This document shows positions 39,533 through 47,069 of a stretch of 64,000 bases of DNA, in pieces (the stretch's first letter is position 1; every line of letters starts with the position of its first letter). The position numbers were made by a program, and so were the translations under genes. Under the pieces are notes generated by a model. The model worked only from the letters and a program-made list of their open reading frames with translations, did not search any database and was not told where the DNA came from. Source of the DNA: Bacillus sp. Xin1. GTDB lineage: Bacteria; Bacillota; Bacilli; Bacillales; Bacillaceae_G. The stretch lies in assembly GCF_013314535.1 (NCBI RefSeq), contig NZ_JABUAE010000019.1, forward strand, positions 24,176-88,175, given 5' to 3'.

Positions 39533-39739
39533 TTACTTTACGCTCACATACGCATCGCTAGCCGTAATGTAGTACGTGTTTCCTTTCGAATTGTGTACTT
39601 TGTATTGTGGTGATTCATTGACATTTACTTTTTCATCGATTGTAAATCCTAGTCCTGAATCTAAAGTTCCATTCACTCTCCCTCTAAAATTATCGTAAGG
39701 AGCATTATTTGTATTAGTTCTATATCTAGTAGGAATCAT
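39533..39739 (-). pseudogene. Orphan fragment of lysin C-terminal module (copy 2)
   Basis: 68 codons; from codon 20 the product (VNGTLDSGLGFTIDEKVNV, then ESPQYKVHNSKGNTYYITA) is almost the same as the last 45 residues of the prophage amidase at 40209-41273. The N-terminal residues do not match it, there is no ribosome binding site and no catalytic domain. Most likely a leftover from a second lysin gene or from recombination. Confidence 0.75.
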
Positions 39740-39836
39740 TCTATCATGTAGAAATAAAATAATAGGTTAGTAAACAAGCAGTTTTTTTACTACAACATAG
39801 AATAATATGACCCTTAATTGAAGGGAGGTATAAAAA

Positions 39837-39965
39837 ATGTGCTGGGAACATGATTGTTGGAAATCTAAGGACAAGCATCATTGTGATTGTTGGAAGTGTA
39901 AGGAAGATAAGTGTCATTGTGATTGTTTCATTATTTGTTGTTGTTGTTGTCGAAAACATTGGTAA
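39837..39965 (+). CDS. Cysteine-rich 42-residue peptide
   Basis: ATG preceded by AAGGGAGG, 43 codons to TAA. Thirteen of 42 residues are Cys and many others are His, Trp, Lys or Asp. A near-repeat HHCDCWKCKEDKCHCDC fills residues 14-30, then FIICCCCCRKHW ends the protein. Candidate metal-binding or cross-linked peptide; no family recognised. CATAGAATA at 39796-39804 resembles the -10 element of mother-cell sigma factors, 33 nt before the start, which would suit a spore-layer protein. Followed by a strong terminator at 40061. Confidence 0.65.
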   Translation: MCWEHDCWKSKDKHHCDCWKCKEDKCHCDCFIICCCCCRKHW

Positions 39966-40060
39966 GATTTTCAATAAGCTTCATTTATAGTAATATATTT
40001 AGTAATTATTAAATTGCATTTTGCGTATAATACAAATGACATCTAGAGCAAGCACCATAG

Positions 40061-40102
40061 AAAAGTACCATCTTCAACTGGGGAAGATGGTACTTTTGGT
40101 TT
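40061..40102 (+). terminator. Strong intrinsic terminator
   Basis: AAAAGTACCATCTTC (40061-40075) and its exact complement (40083-40097) form a 15-bp stem with a 7-nt loop, then TTGGTTTT. Ends the cysteine-rich peptide transcript. Confidence 0.8.
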
Positions 40103-40164
40103 TATATGAATACATTGAGAATTGACTACATATAATTTTTAATAGGTTCAAGAGAAACCACAAG

Positions 40165-40200
40165 AAAAAGGGCATTCCTCCCAATTCAGAATGCTCTTTT
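40165..40200 (-). terminator. Terminator after the prophage amidase
   Basis: Minus strand: GAGCATTC and GAATGCCC arms (with wobble pairs) followed by TTTTTC, directly downstream of the amidase stop codon. Confidence 0.7.
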
Positions 40201-40208
40201 TTCATTTC

Positions 40209-41273
40209 CTACTTCACATATACATAGGCTTTATTTGCAGTAACATAGTATGTTTTACCTTTGCTGTTGTGTACCTTGTACTGCGGAGAACCATTCACCA
40301 TGACTTTTTCATCAATAGTAAAGCCTAAGCCTGTATCTAAAGTACCAGCAACATTTTTATCCTGCCAAGATGGGGAATCATAGAAACGTAGGTTGTCCAC
40401 TTTGGATACAACACGTTTTCCTACAATAGAAGAATCTACTGTGCTTTTCTTATCAAATTTCACATAAGAAGCATTATATTGAATCCATTGATTTCCTCCA
40501 AGATTTAACCATCCATCTTTTTCAGACCACACAACATATGATTCTGGTTTGTTAAGTTGACGAATTACAGAATAGCTTGTATCTGGTCCTTTGCGTAAGT
40601 TGACATTATAACCATTAATGTATGCCACTCCATCCGTTACTGCTGTTGGTACTTCTTCTGGTTTAGATGGTTGTTCTGGAACAGAAACATCAACATTAGA
40701 ATTATTGTATGCACGTTTTACATCAGCGCGGAATTGCACTTCTGATACACCATGACTACGTAAGTAATCTAATGGGTCTTCGTGGTCAGTACCGCCAAGA
40801 TGATGCGTCACATCGCTATGCGTCCACAATCCTTTTTCTACACTAATACCACGATCACGTAGAATTTTAGCAAGTAACTTCACGTATTTGTCATAGCTGC
40901 GTTTAAATTTCTCGTAATCTCTTGTTTCACAAAGTTCAACATGTACAAAACGCTTATTAGCACCTGGACCCGCACCATAAGCAATATACTTTGTATTAGC
41001 AATTTGAATTGTTTCATTCCAATCTACTGCATAATGAACGAAAGCATTACGCCATGTACGAGTTTCATATTTTTGAATATTAATAGCTGGTGCTTCTAGA
41101 GTTGCTGTAGAATGTGCTACAACACCCTCATAAGCACCCACACCATAGCGATATGGTTGTTTTGGTAAATCTGGAATAATTAAAACCCTGTCAGCAAATG
41201 CACTCGTTACAATCGATAATACTAAAACAATGGCTAATAAAACCGATGAAATCCCCTTTAATGTTTGTTTCAT
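40209..41273 (-). CDS. N-acetylmuramoyl-L-alanine amidase (prophage lysin) with signal peptide
   Basis: 354 residues. N-terminal Sec-type signal (basic start, hydrophobic LLAIVLVLSIVTSAFA, cleavage after Ala about 27). Amidase_2 domain about 35-190 with VVAHSTATLE, HYAVDWNETIQ and HSDVTHHLGGTDHEDPLDYL carrying the zinc ligands. Then an SH3-like domain (VNLRKGPDTSYSVIRQL, about 220-265) and a C-terminal module ending AYVYVK, whose copies recur downstream. A secreted lysin is unusual next to a holin and suggests Sec-dependent export with a separate timing signal. The ATG overlaps the holin stop (ATGA). Confidence 0.92.
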   Translation of the reverse strand: MKQTLKGISSVLLAIVLVLSIVTSAFADRVLIIPDLPKQPYRYGVGAYEGVVAHSTATLEAPAINIQKYETRTWRNAFVHYAVDWNETIQIANTKYIAYGAGPGANKRFVHVELCETRDYEKFKRSYDKYVKLLAKILRDRGISVEKGLWTHSDVTHHLGGTDHEDPLDYLRSHGVSEVQFRADVKRAYNNSNVDVSVPEQPSKPEEVPTAVTDGVAYINGYNVNLRKGPDTSYSVIRQLNKPESYVVWSEKDGWLNLGGNQWIQYNASYVKFDKKSTVDSSIVGKRVVSKVDNLRFYDSPSWQDKNVAGTLDTGLGFTIDEKVMVNGSPQYKVHNSKGKTYYVTANKAYVYVK

Positions 41274-41509
41274 TTCACATCAGCATCCTTTTTTAAAATT
41301 TTTGTGTGGTCAAATAATCCACTTGCTGACAGTCCGATGATGATTCCTTGAAATACATTTGTTTTGATATCTCCGCCCAAAAATAAAACGCCTAGCACAA
41401 TGCCAAGCGTTAAATTTAATAACGGAATGTATTTTGTTTGTAATCCAATCGTTTTTGCAATTTGTGAAAGACCAACAACAATTCCAATCATGACAGCTAA
41501 ACTAATCAT
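41270..41509 (-). CDS. Phage holin
   Basis: 79 residues from the ATG at 41509, with AGGAGGTGGT upstream. Two or three hydrophobic segments: MISLAVMIGIVVGLSQIA, YIPLLNLTLGIVLGVLFLG and VFQGIIIGLSASGLF, ending in a charged tail TKILKKDADVK. Position between an XhlA-like gene and the amidase is typical for a holin. It overlaps xhlA by one base (TAATG) and the amidase by four. Confidence 0.85.
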   Translation of the reverse strand: MISLAVMIGIVVGLSQIAKTIGLQTKYIPLLNLTLGIVLGVLFLGGDIKTNVFQGIIIGLSASGLFDHTKILKKDADVK

Positions 41510-41712
41510 TACATACCACCTCCTTTCAATAAGAAAGCGAGAATAGCTGCGATGATTCCACCAACAATACTTTTCACAAGCCAATTTGTATTATTGAGGA
41601 TTTTTTCAATGTTTTCTTCAATTTTTGCTACTTTGCTTTCCACAACAGCAAGGCGTATCTCTACGTTCTGCATCTTGGATTTGTTCTCTTCACACTCTTT
41701 ACATTTATCCAC
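41509..41712 (-). CDS. xhlA: XhlA-type haemolysin/holin-associated protein
   Basis: 67 residues from the GTG at 41712 (GGGGTGG 5 nt upstream; a GTG at 41721 lies in that site). A CKECEENKSK start, an amphipathic coiled-coil region with VEIRLAVVESKVAKIEENIEKI and a C-terminal membrane segment WLVKSIVGGIIAAILAFLLK match XhlA of PBSX-like phages. In those phages it cooperates with the holin and lysin in lysis. Confidence 0.88.
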   Translation of the reverse strand: MDKCKECEENKSKMQNVEIRLAVVESKVAKIEENIEKILNNTNWLVKSIVGGIIAAILAFLLKGGGM

Positions 41713-41740
41713 TTTGACCACCCCTTTTTAGGCAAAATAA

Positions 41741-41764
41741 AAAAGCCTGCTTTTGCACGCTTAA
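41741..41764 (-). terminator. Terminator downstream of the receptor-binding protein gene
   Basis: Minus strand AAGC-G-TGC and GCA-G-GCTT arms followed by TTTTTTATTTT. Separates the tail genes from the lysis genes, which would need read-through or their own promoter. Confidence 0.6.
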
Positions 41765-41769
41765 ACTTG

Positions 41770-43956
41770 TTAGATTCTTTTTATTGCCACTCTAGTTTCA
41801 TTTGCTACGAACGCGGTGTTGTCATCGTGCCATACAGAAACCTTTATTTTTTGACCTTTAGTAAAGTACCACGTATAAACACCGCCAACACGACCAGTCA
41901 TACCAGGGAATCCATTTCTAGTTGAAGCAATTGGTGAAACGTCTCCGGCTGGAAAATGAAGGTATAGAATTATCTGACCCTTATCCCAAGCAATCGTACC
42001 TTCCATAAATGCTTCTATTGTATACATTCCAGTTTCGTTTATAGTGTAACTAGTACCGTCGAACGTTGCCGGGTTATCACCTTGCGTGTAATTAGGTTTT
42101 GTGGCGTGTTTTAACGTTCTGTAATCGCCAGCCGAATAACTATTTTTAACATTAGTCCAAAAAACGCTGACCGACTTTTCGCTACTCGCCCCCATCGGAA
42201 TCACGTTAGTTATTTCAACTTCTAAATCAGTACCAGTTGCCACATTATGCATAACTAAATATGAATCATCAGTTGTACAATGAACAGTTATAAGTTTTCC
42301 TTTATAAGTACAACCACCTTCGGTTTCGTATACCCATGCATTTACGTCTGGTATATCGTTAGGGAACTTCTTTCTAATTGCTGTTCTTAATGATGACTTT
42401 GTATACCTTACCGCATCTTTAAGTTGTCCAAGGCTATCAATAACGCTTAATCCTGGTCGCGTGTTTTCAGCGCCTTGCATCAAAAACGTATAACCACTAT
42501 TAACGGCGATACCTTGAGTTTTTTCGAACGGGTCTTTGGTTGTTTGTATGTCTTTTTCGATTGGAGTACCTGGTGTCCCTTTTGTGATGTCACTCCATTT
42601 GTAAATATACATTTTTACGATTCTACCAGAACTATCTTCTTCATACGTGTAAAATTGCTCCCCGTCCCTTACTCCTAACGTTCTTCTACCTTTTAGCATA
42701 TAAGAACTAGTTATTGTGCCTGTTTCGAAATTAAGGATACGATAAGACGAATCTGCTTTGGTTCTTACAATGAAATTAGTTTGTTTACCAGTACCGCTAT
42801 CAGTTTCGAAGTAAGGCAATGATTCTGTATAACTATTTGGTTCTATTGTATATCTTCTTGTCGCTAGTGGTTTTCCGGTGTAATCGAATTTATCGATACG
42901 AGCTATAGTACCGTAATCTTGATAGTTAGCGAAAATTTCGCCTGTCTCGTCTTTGATATTTAAACCTTGTAACCAACATTTAGAACCTTCAATCATTTGC
43001 CAAAATGGTATTTTAGCAATAACATTTACTTTATTTAATTGGAAAAGTGGATCTGTCATACTACTAATATCTGTATTTATTTTATTAATAGCATTCTGTG
43101 CATTTGTTAAATCCGTTGTAACTTTTACTAAGTCTGTTGCAACCTTAGCGACATCTTTCATATTCGCATGTTCTTCCCAACCAGTCCATCCATAAGTACC
43201 GTTGTAGTAATTTGTAAAGAAGGCTCCTTTATAATCCTTTGCAATTACAAACCCGAACTGAGGGGCATTTAAAAATGAAATACCTCTCCAACTCATTTTG
43301 CTAGGTATATTCCCATTCTGAACGGTACCAGAACAGTAGATTGTATTCATCCCAACTCCCTTATTCGCAATTTCATCCAAAATATTCTTTGATGTTTCAC
43401 TAACAGAAATAGTTGCTGCACCTTTATCGGTTGTGATTTTTGGTATTTGAACACCCTTATCATTAATTAAGGTTGTTAACTCTGCAACTTTGTTCTGTGC
43501 TTCCACAATTTTTTTATTTGTATCATCAATTTCTTTTCGATACCCGGCAACACTCTCTAATGCTTTTTCAAAATCAGAAATATAGTTATCTATATTGATG
43601 TTCCCTTGTTTTACATCACGACTTAACACGACTTTTATATCTTGTGTAGTAAATCTTTCTTCACCTTTTTCAAAGGCAAAATAAGCCACCCAGACACTAG
43701 CGGAAACGGCTGCTGCTGAAAAGATATATTCAAAAACACCATTCGAAGCATCTATAATTTTGCAATCATCACGAATAAAGCTACCTAAATTGCTACCAGC
43801 TTCGTATTTAATCGTATATCCAGATAAATTGCATGGATAACCACCATCTTTTAAAAGTACAGTTAATTTCAGACCGTTTTTATCATTAATTCTTGAAGTA
43901 ATAACCTTTGTAAAATGAGGGTTTGCTATATCTATTGTTAGTGTTTGCGTCTTCAC
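41770..43956 (-). CDS. Phage baseplate upper protein/receptor-binding fibre
   Basis: 728 residues. The first 120 or so (TVLLKDGGYPCNLSGYTIKY, IIDASNGVFEYIF) are the BppU N-terminal domain that fixes the protein to the baseplate. A helical linker (about 130-170) follows, then a knob-like region YCSGTVQNGNIPSKMSWRGI, a long central domain (about 300-600) and a beta-rich C-terminal domain (TINETGMYTIEAFMEGTIAW). It probably carries host-surface recognition. Gene order after the tail endopeptidase supports this. Confidence 0.8.
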   Translation of the reverse strand: MKTQTLTIDIANPHFTKVITSRINDKNGLKLTVLLKDGGYPCNLSGYTIKYEAGSNLGSFIRDDCKIIDASNGVFEYIFSAAAVSASVWVAYFAFEKGEERFTTQDIKVVLSRDVKQGNINIDNYISDFEKALESVAGYRKEIDDTNKKIVEAQNKVAELTTLINDKGVQIPKITTDKGAATISVSETSKNILDEIANKGVGMNTIYCSGTVQNGNIPSKMSWRGISFLNAPQFGFVIAKDYKGAFFTNYYNGTYGWTGWEEHANMKDVAKVATDLVKVTTDLTNAQNAINKINTDISSMTDPLFQLNKVNVIAKIPFWQMIEGSKCWLQGLNIKDETGEIFANYQDYGTIARIDKFDYTGKPLATRRYTIEPNSYTESLPYFETDSGTGKQTNFIVRTKADSSYRILNFETGTITSSYMLKGRRTLGVRDGEQFYTYEEDSSGRIVKMYIYKWSDITKGTPGTPIEKDIQTTKDPFEKTQGIAVNSGYTFLMQGAENTRPGLSVIDSLGQLKDAVRYTKSSLRTAIRKKFPNDIPDVNAWVYETEGGCTYKGKLITVHCTTDDSYLVMHNVATGTDLEVEITNVIPMGASSEKSVSVFWTNVKNSYSAGDYRTLKHATKPNYTQGDNPATFDGTSYTINETGMYTIEAFMEGTIAWDKGQIILYLHFPAGDVSPIASTRNGFPGMTGRVGGVYTWYFTKGQKIKVSVWHDDNTAFVANETRVAIKRI

Positions 43957-43960
43957 TTTA

Positions 43961-46387
43961 TCACACCCCTTTTCTAAGACGTCTAGATGGTTTTCTGATG
44001 CGTTTTGGTTTATTTCTATGTCTAATGTTCCCTTTAGGTTGTATCGGCTCTAATTCTTTGATTCTAGCATCTGTTTTTGTTACATACTCTTGAAATGCTT
44101 TTGTTAATTGCGAAACCATAGAATATACACTTACACCTGTTTCTTCTGCTTCATTTGGAATTACAAGCCCATAATGTGTTGGGATATCATTTGTTGTTAG
44201 AATCGGATCTCCTTCTTTTCGATTCATACGCATTTCATAAAGTTCTTCCATGTCTGTTTTAAGGTTGTATTGTTTAATATCCCAATCCATTACTTTCTCT
44301 AACGAGCTAAATTGTATATTACGAATGTTCGTCTTGTATTTTTTCTGAGAAGAAACTTTAAAATCAGAAGCCATGACTCCATTCCAATAAGTCCCTAGTC
44401 CGCTCCTCACTTGTAGATAAGTACTGTCAGTTGTACTTGAATTTCGTAATAAAATACTTTGAAACACAAGATCTGTTTCTCCAGCTGGTGAAAGTCCAAG
44501 ACTTAATATTCGTTTCGCTCCCTTTGAAAAATAAAAATCTTGAGCACATTTAAAATACATATTTCCATTCATGGAATTAAGGTCAATGTTATTCTGGGAT
44601 TTTATTTGCATGTCATTGCCAGAATTCAGATACATATTGAAAGTTTTAGCATTCAAACTAACGGTGTCTTCTGCATATATTGATGCGTCTCCTTCTTGGT
44701 TCAAATGCAAGGCTGATGCATAATAAACTGTAGGATAATCAGAATAACCTCGCATTAATCCTAAACTAGCTGTCTTCTTCCCATCTGCTGCGTCAGTGAG
44801 TTCTAGCATTAATACATTATCAGTATCAGCATCAGCATTACCGCCTAAAATGAAAGTTGGTTGTAATACGCCATATCGGTTATAGTAATACCCTAGAAAA
44901 GCCCGTACTTCATTTGATTCATAGAGACGTATAAATTGCTTTGTTAGATGCACATAGTTTGTACTATCAGATGTTCTTAAAGTAGCACCACTTATTTCTC
45001 CACCTTTAATTAAATTCCCGTTCATTGTTCCAGCAGTAATGAAATCAGCGACAATTCGCCCATCCATAGTTATGGCCGTTGAATACGGTCCATTAATCCC
45101 TGTGGAAGAATAGCCAAAACCATTAATATTCCATTGCCAAACCCTTGAAGCAGTCATTTCATCTTTTGTATCCATAATTAAAATTCTATCTGGATGAATT
45201 CGAACATGACCACCAAAACCACTATTAATAAGATTTGTTGCATGCTCTTTTGCTGCATTTAAAATATCATTTGGCATGTTTGATATTTCATTTTCCATTT
45301 GATCCACTTTACCAGCTATATCAGTAAACGATTTTTTATAATTTCCTATTGTGATACTCTTGTATTCTTTTTTTATCGGATCATACTTATACGATATAAC
45401 TTTAGCTTGAATATGAATCCCATCTTCAATGTGTTTGACAGTAACTGTGTCACCCATCCACACTCGTTGTAATACTGCATAGTTTTTATATTCTTCAGTC
45501 TGAGATAGCTCTTGAAATTCAACTTTATATGTTGCTTTTGGTTGATCCACATGCTGAATGTCATACATTTCCTTAGCTTCTGCACGCATCCGTTTATAAG
45601 CTTCTTCAAGTGGAATAGCATCATCATCTTTAGCATTTTGACCAACTGCTGCTTTTATATGATTAAATTCCACAACTCTAATTTTAGGTTGAGGATATTT
45701 ATTTATATTAGGACTGTCCACATATTTCTCTGGTAGCAATAAGCCATCAAATCCTTTAGGCATGATACGAGTAACAGGACTTTTCCAATCCACATTTCCC
45801 TCATATCCAAGTAAATCTTTCTTATGTTGAATGGTAACTCCTCTATCCATTCCGCGATTCTTGAGCATTTTCACATCAAAGTTATCTCGTTTTAATTCAC
45901 CGCCCCAACGGTTTATAAAAGAGTTATCCTGACTATTATCTAAAATCGCTTCGACTGGATTTTTCCTTACAATACGCGCGTTTGCAATGCTTGGTATGTC
46001 TGAATAAAAAGTAAAAGGATGCTTGTATTGGCATCCTGCGGACAGACGACTCATTGCTGCATTTCCATTTGTAGCCTGAATAAATATATCTTCAATTAAA
46101 TTTTCCGTTAAATCATAGAAAACATGATAACACTGTACTCTTATTTCACCCATACTAATTGTTGGTGTAGCAATTCTAAATAATTGATTACCATCAGGAG
46201 TTGGAGCTTTTACAATGCACATTCCTTCAATTTCTAATCCATGAGAAGCAAACAATGGATAAGAAAAACTTAATGAATATAAACCGTTTAGTATTTCTTC
46301 AACTTCTGCATCGTAAATTTTTGCATCTAATACACCAAGACCATTATGAGTAAAATCTGTTTCATTTGGTTTATATAAGGTAATCAT
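43961..46387 (-). CDS. Phage tail endopeptidase (Tal-like) with S74 chaperone domain
   Basis: 808 residues from the ATG at 46387 (AGGTGGAG 6 nt upstream). N-terminal prophage_tail domain (about 1-370: KAPTPDGNQLFRIATP, NPVEAILD). The middle is beta-rich. Residues about 690-790 look like an intramolecular chaperone/peptidase S74 domain: SSQKKYKTNIRNIQFSSLEK, then HYGLVIPNEAEE. S74 domains cut themselves off after trimerisation at a Ser-Lys site; SxxxxxK is present. The C-terminal tail is very basic (RHRNKPKRIRKPSRRLRKGV). Acts at the tail tip, often on the cell wall. Confidence 0.85.
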   Translation of the reverse strand: MITLYKPNETDFTHNGLGVLDAKIYDAEVEEILNGLYSLSFSYPLFASHGLEIEGMCIVKAPTPDGNQLFRIATPTISMGEIRVQCYHVFYDLTENLIEDIFIQATNGNAAMSRLSAGCQYKHPFTFYSDIPSIANARIVRKNPVEAILDNSQDNSFINRWGGELKRDNFDVKMLKNRGMDRGVTIQHKKDLLGYEGNVDWKSPVTRIMPKGFDGLLLPEKYVDSPNINKYPQPKIRVVEFNHIKAAVGQNAKDDDAIPLEEAYKRMRAEAKEMYDIQHVDQPKATYKVEFQELSQTEEYKNYAVLQRVWMGDTVTVKHIEDGIHIQAKVISYKYDPIKKEYKSITIGNYKKSFTDIAGKVDQMENEISNMPNDILNAAKEHATNLINSGFGGHVRIHPDRILIMDTKDEMTASRVWQWNINGFGYSSTGINGPYSTAITMDGRIVADFITAGTMNGNLIKGGEISGATLRTSDSTNYVHLTKQFIRLYESNEVRAFLGYYYNRYGVLQPTFILGGNADADTDNVLMLELTDAADGKKTASLGLMRGYSDYPTVYYASALHLNQEGDASIYAEDTVSLNAKTFNMYLNSGNDMQIKSQNNIDLNSMNGNMYFKCAQDFYFSKGAKRILSLGLSPAGETDLVFQSILLRNSSTTDSTYLQVRSGLGTYWNGVMASDFKVSSQKKYKTNIRNIQFSSLEKVMDWDIKQYNLKTDMEELYEMRMNRKEGDPILTTNDIPTHYGLVIPNEAEETGVSVYSMVSQLTKAFQEYVTKTDARIKELEPIQPKGNIRHRNKPKRIRKPSRRLRKGV

Positions 46388-47067
46388 ACATATCTCCACC
46401 TAGGTCTAATTGTTATTGATTGGACTGTACCTGACCAAGATATTCTATTGCTCCCAACATTAAATATTGGGAAATCACCAACCATTTTATTATTCATAGG
46501 TACTGTACCTATATACGCTTCTAAAATTTCAGAATCAACTACTACAGAACTTTCAATATCTTTAAGTTGGAAAGTAATATCATTTATAGTTATATTGACT
46601 GTACCTTTCGCAACAATCCACATTTTTGGTTCTGATTCGAATGTACCGGGGTTATATATTAATCCTTGTTCATAAATTGTAATGCTTTCATCTTCTGCAT
46701 ATTCGAAAGGATCCAATGTGAATTTCACCTCAAAATAACCGTATTCTTCAATATCATTTTCTATATCGTCTATCTCTACATTTTTAATCTTCCGATAAAC
46801 AATATCATCGTTGAAATGAAGTATTTTTCCATTCAAAAGCCACGATTTCATACGACGAATTAAAGGTTTTATATTTTCATCTTCCAGCAAGTTAAATTTA
46901 ATTGTAAAAGGGACGTCTTCATACGCCCCTTTCTTTGTTAGTGAACCATGCCTTCCTGGTACTTCTATATGCTCAACTTTTCTTTTAGCTGTTGGAATTT
47001 TGGGACGCTCTACCATTGACAGTTGAAAATCACTAGCTAAAAATTCATCTATCCTTACATCCAGCAA
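46384..47067 (-). CDS. Distal tail protein (Dit)
   Basis: 227 residues from the TTG at 47067, which has AGGGAGG 8 nt upstream and follows the tape-measure stop; the frame extends to 47121 but that part overlaps the tape measure. The Dit features are VERPKIPTAKRKVEHIEVPG near the start, RHGSLTKKGAYEDVPFTIKF and FEVKFTLDPFEYA. It forms the hub joining the tail tube to the tip. It overlaps the tail endopeptidase gene by 4 nt. Confidence 0.85.
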   Translation of the reverse strand: MLDVRIDEFLASDFQLSMVERPKIPTAKRKVEHIEVPGRHGSLTKKGAYEDVPFTIKFNLLEDENIKPLIRRMKSWLLNGKILHFNDDIVYRKIKNVEIDDIENDIEEYGYFEVKFTLDPFEYAEDESITIYEQGLIYNPGTFESEPKMWIVAKGTVNITINDITFQLKDIESSVVVDSEILEAYIGTVPMNNKMVGDFPIFNVGSNRISWSGTVQSITIRPRWRYV

Positions 47068-47069
47068 TG

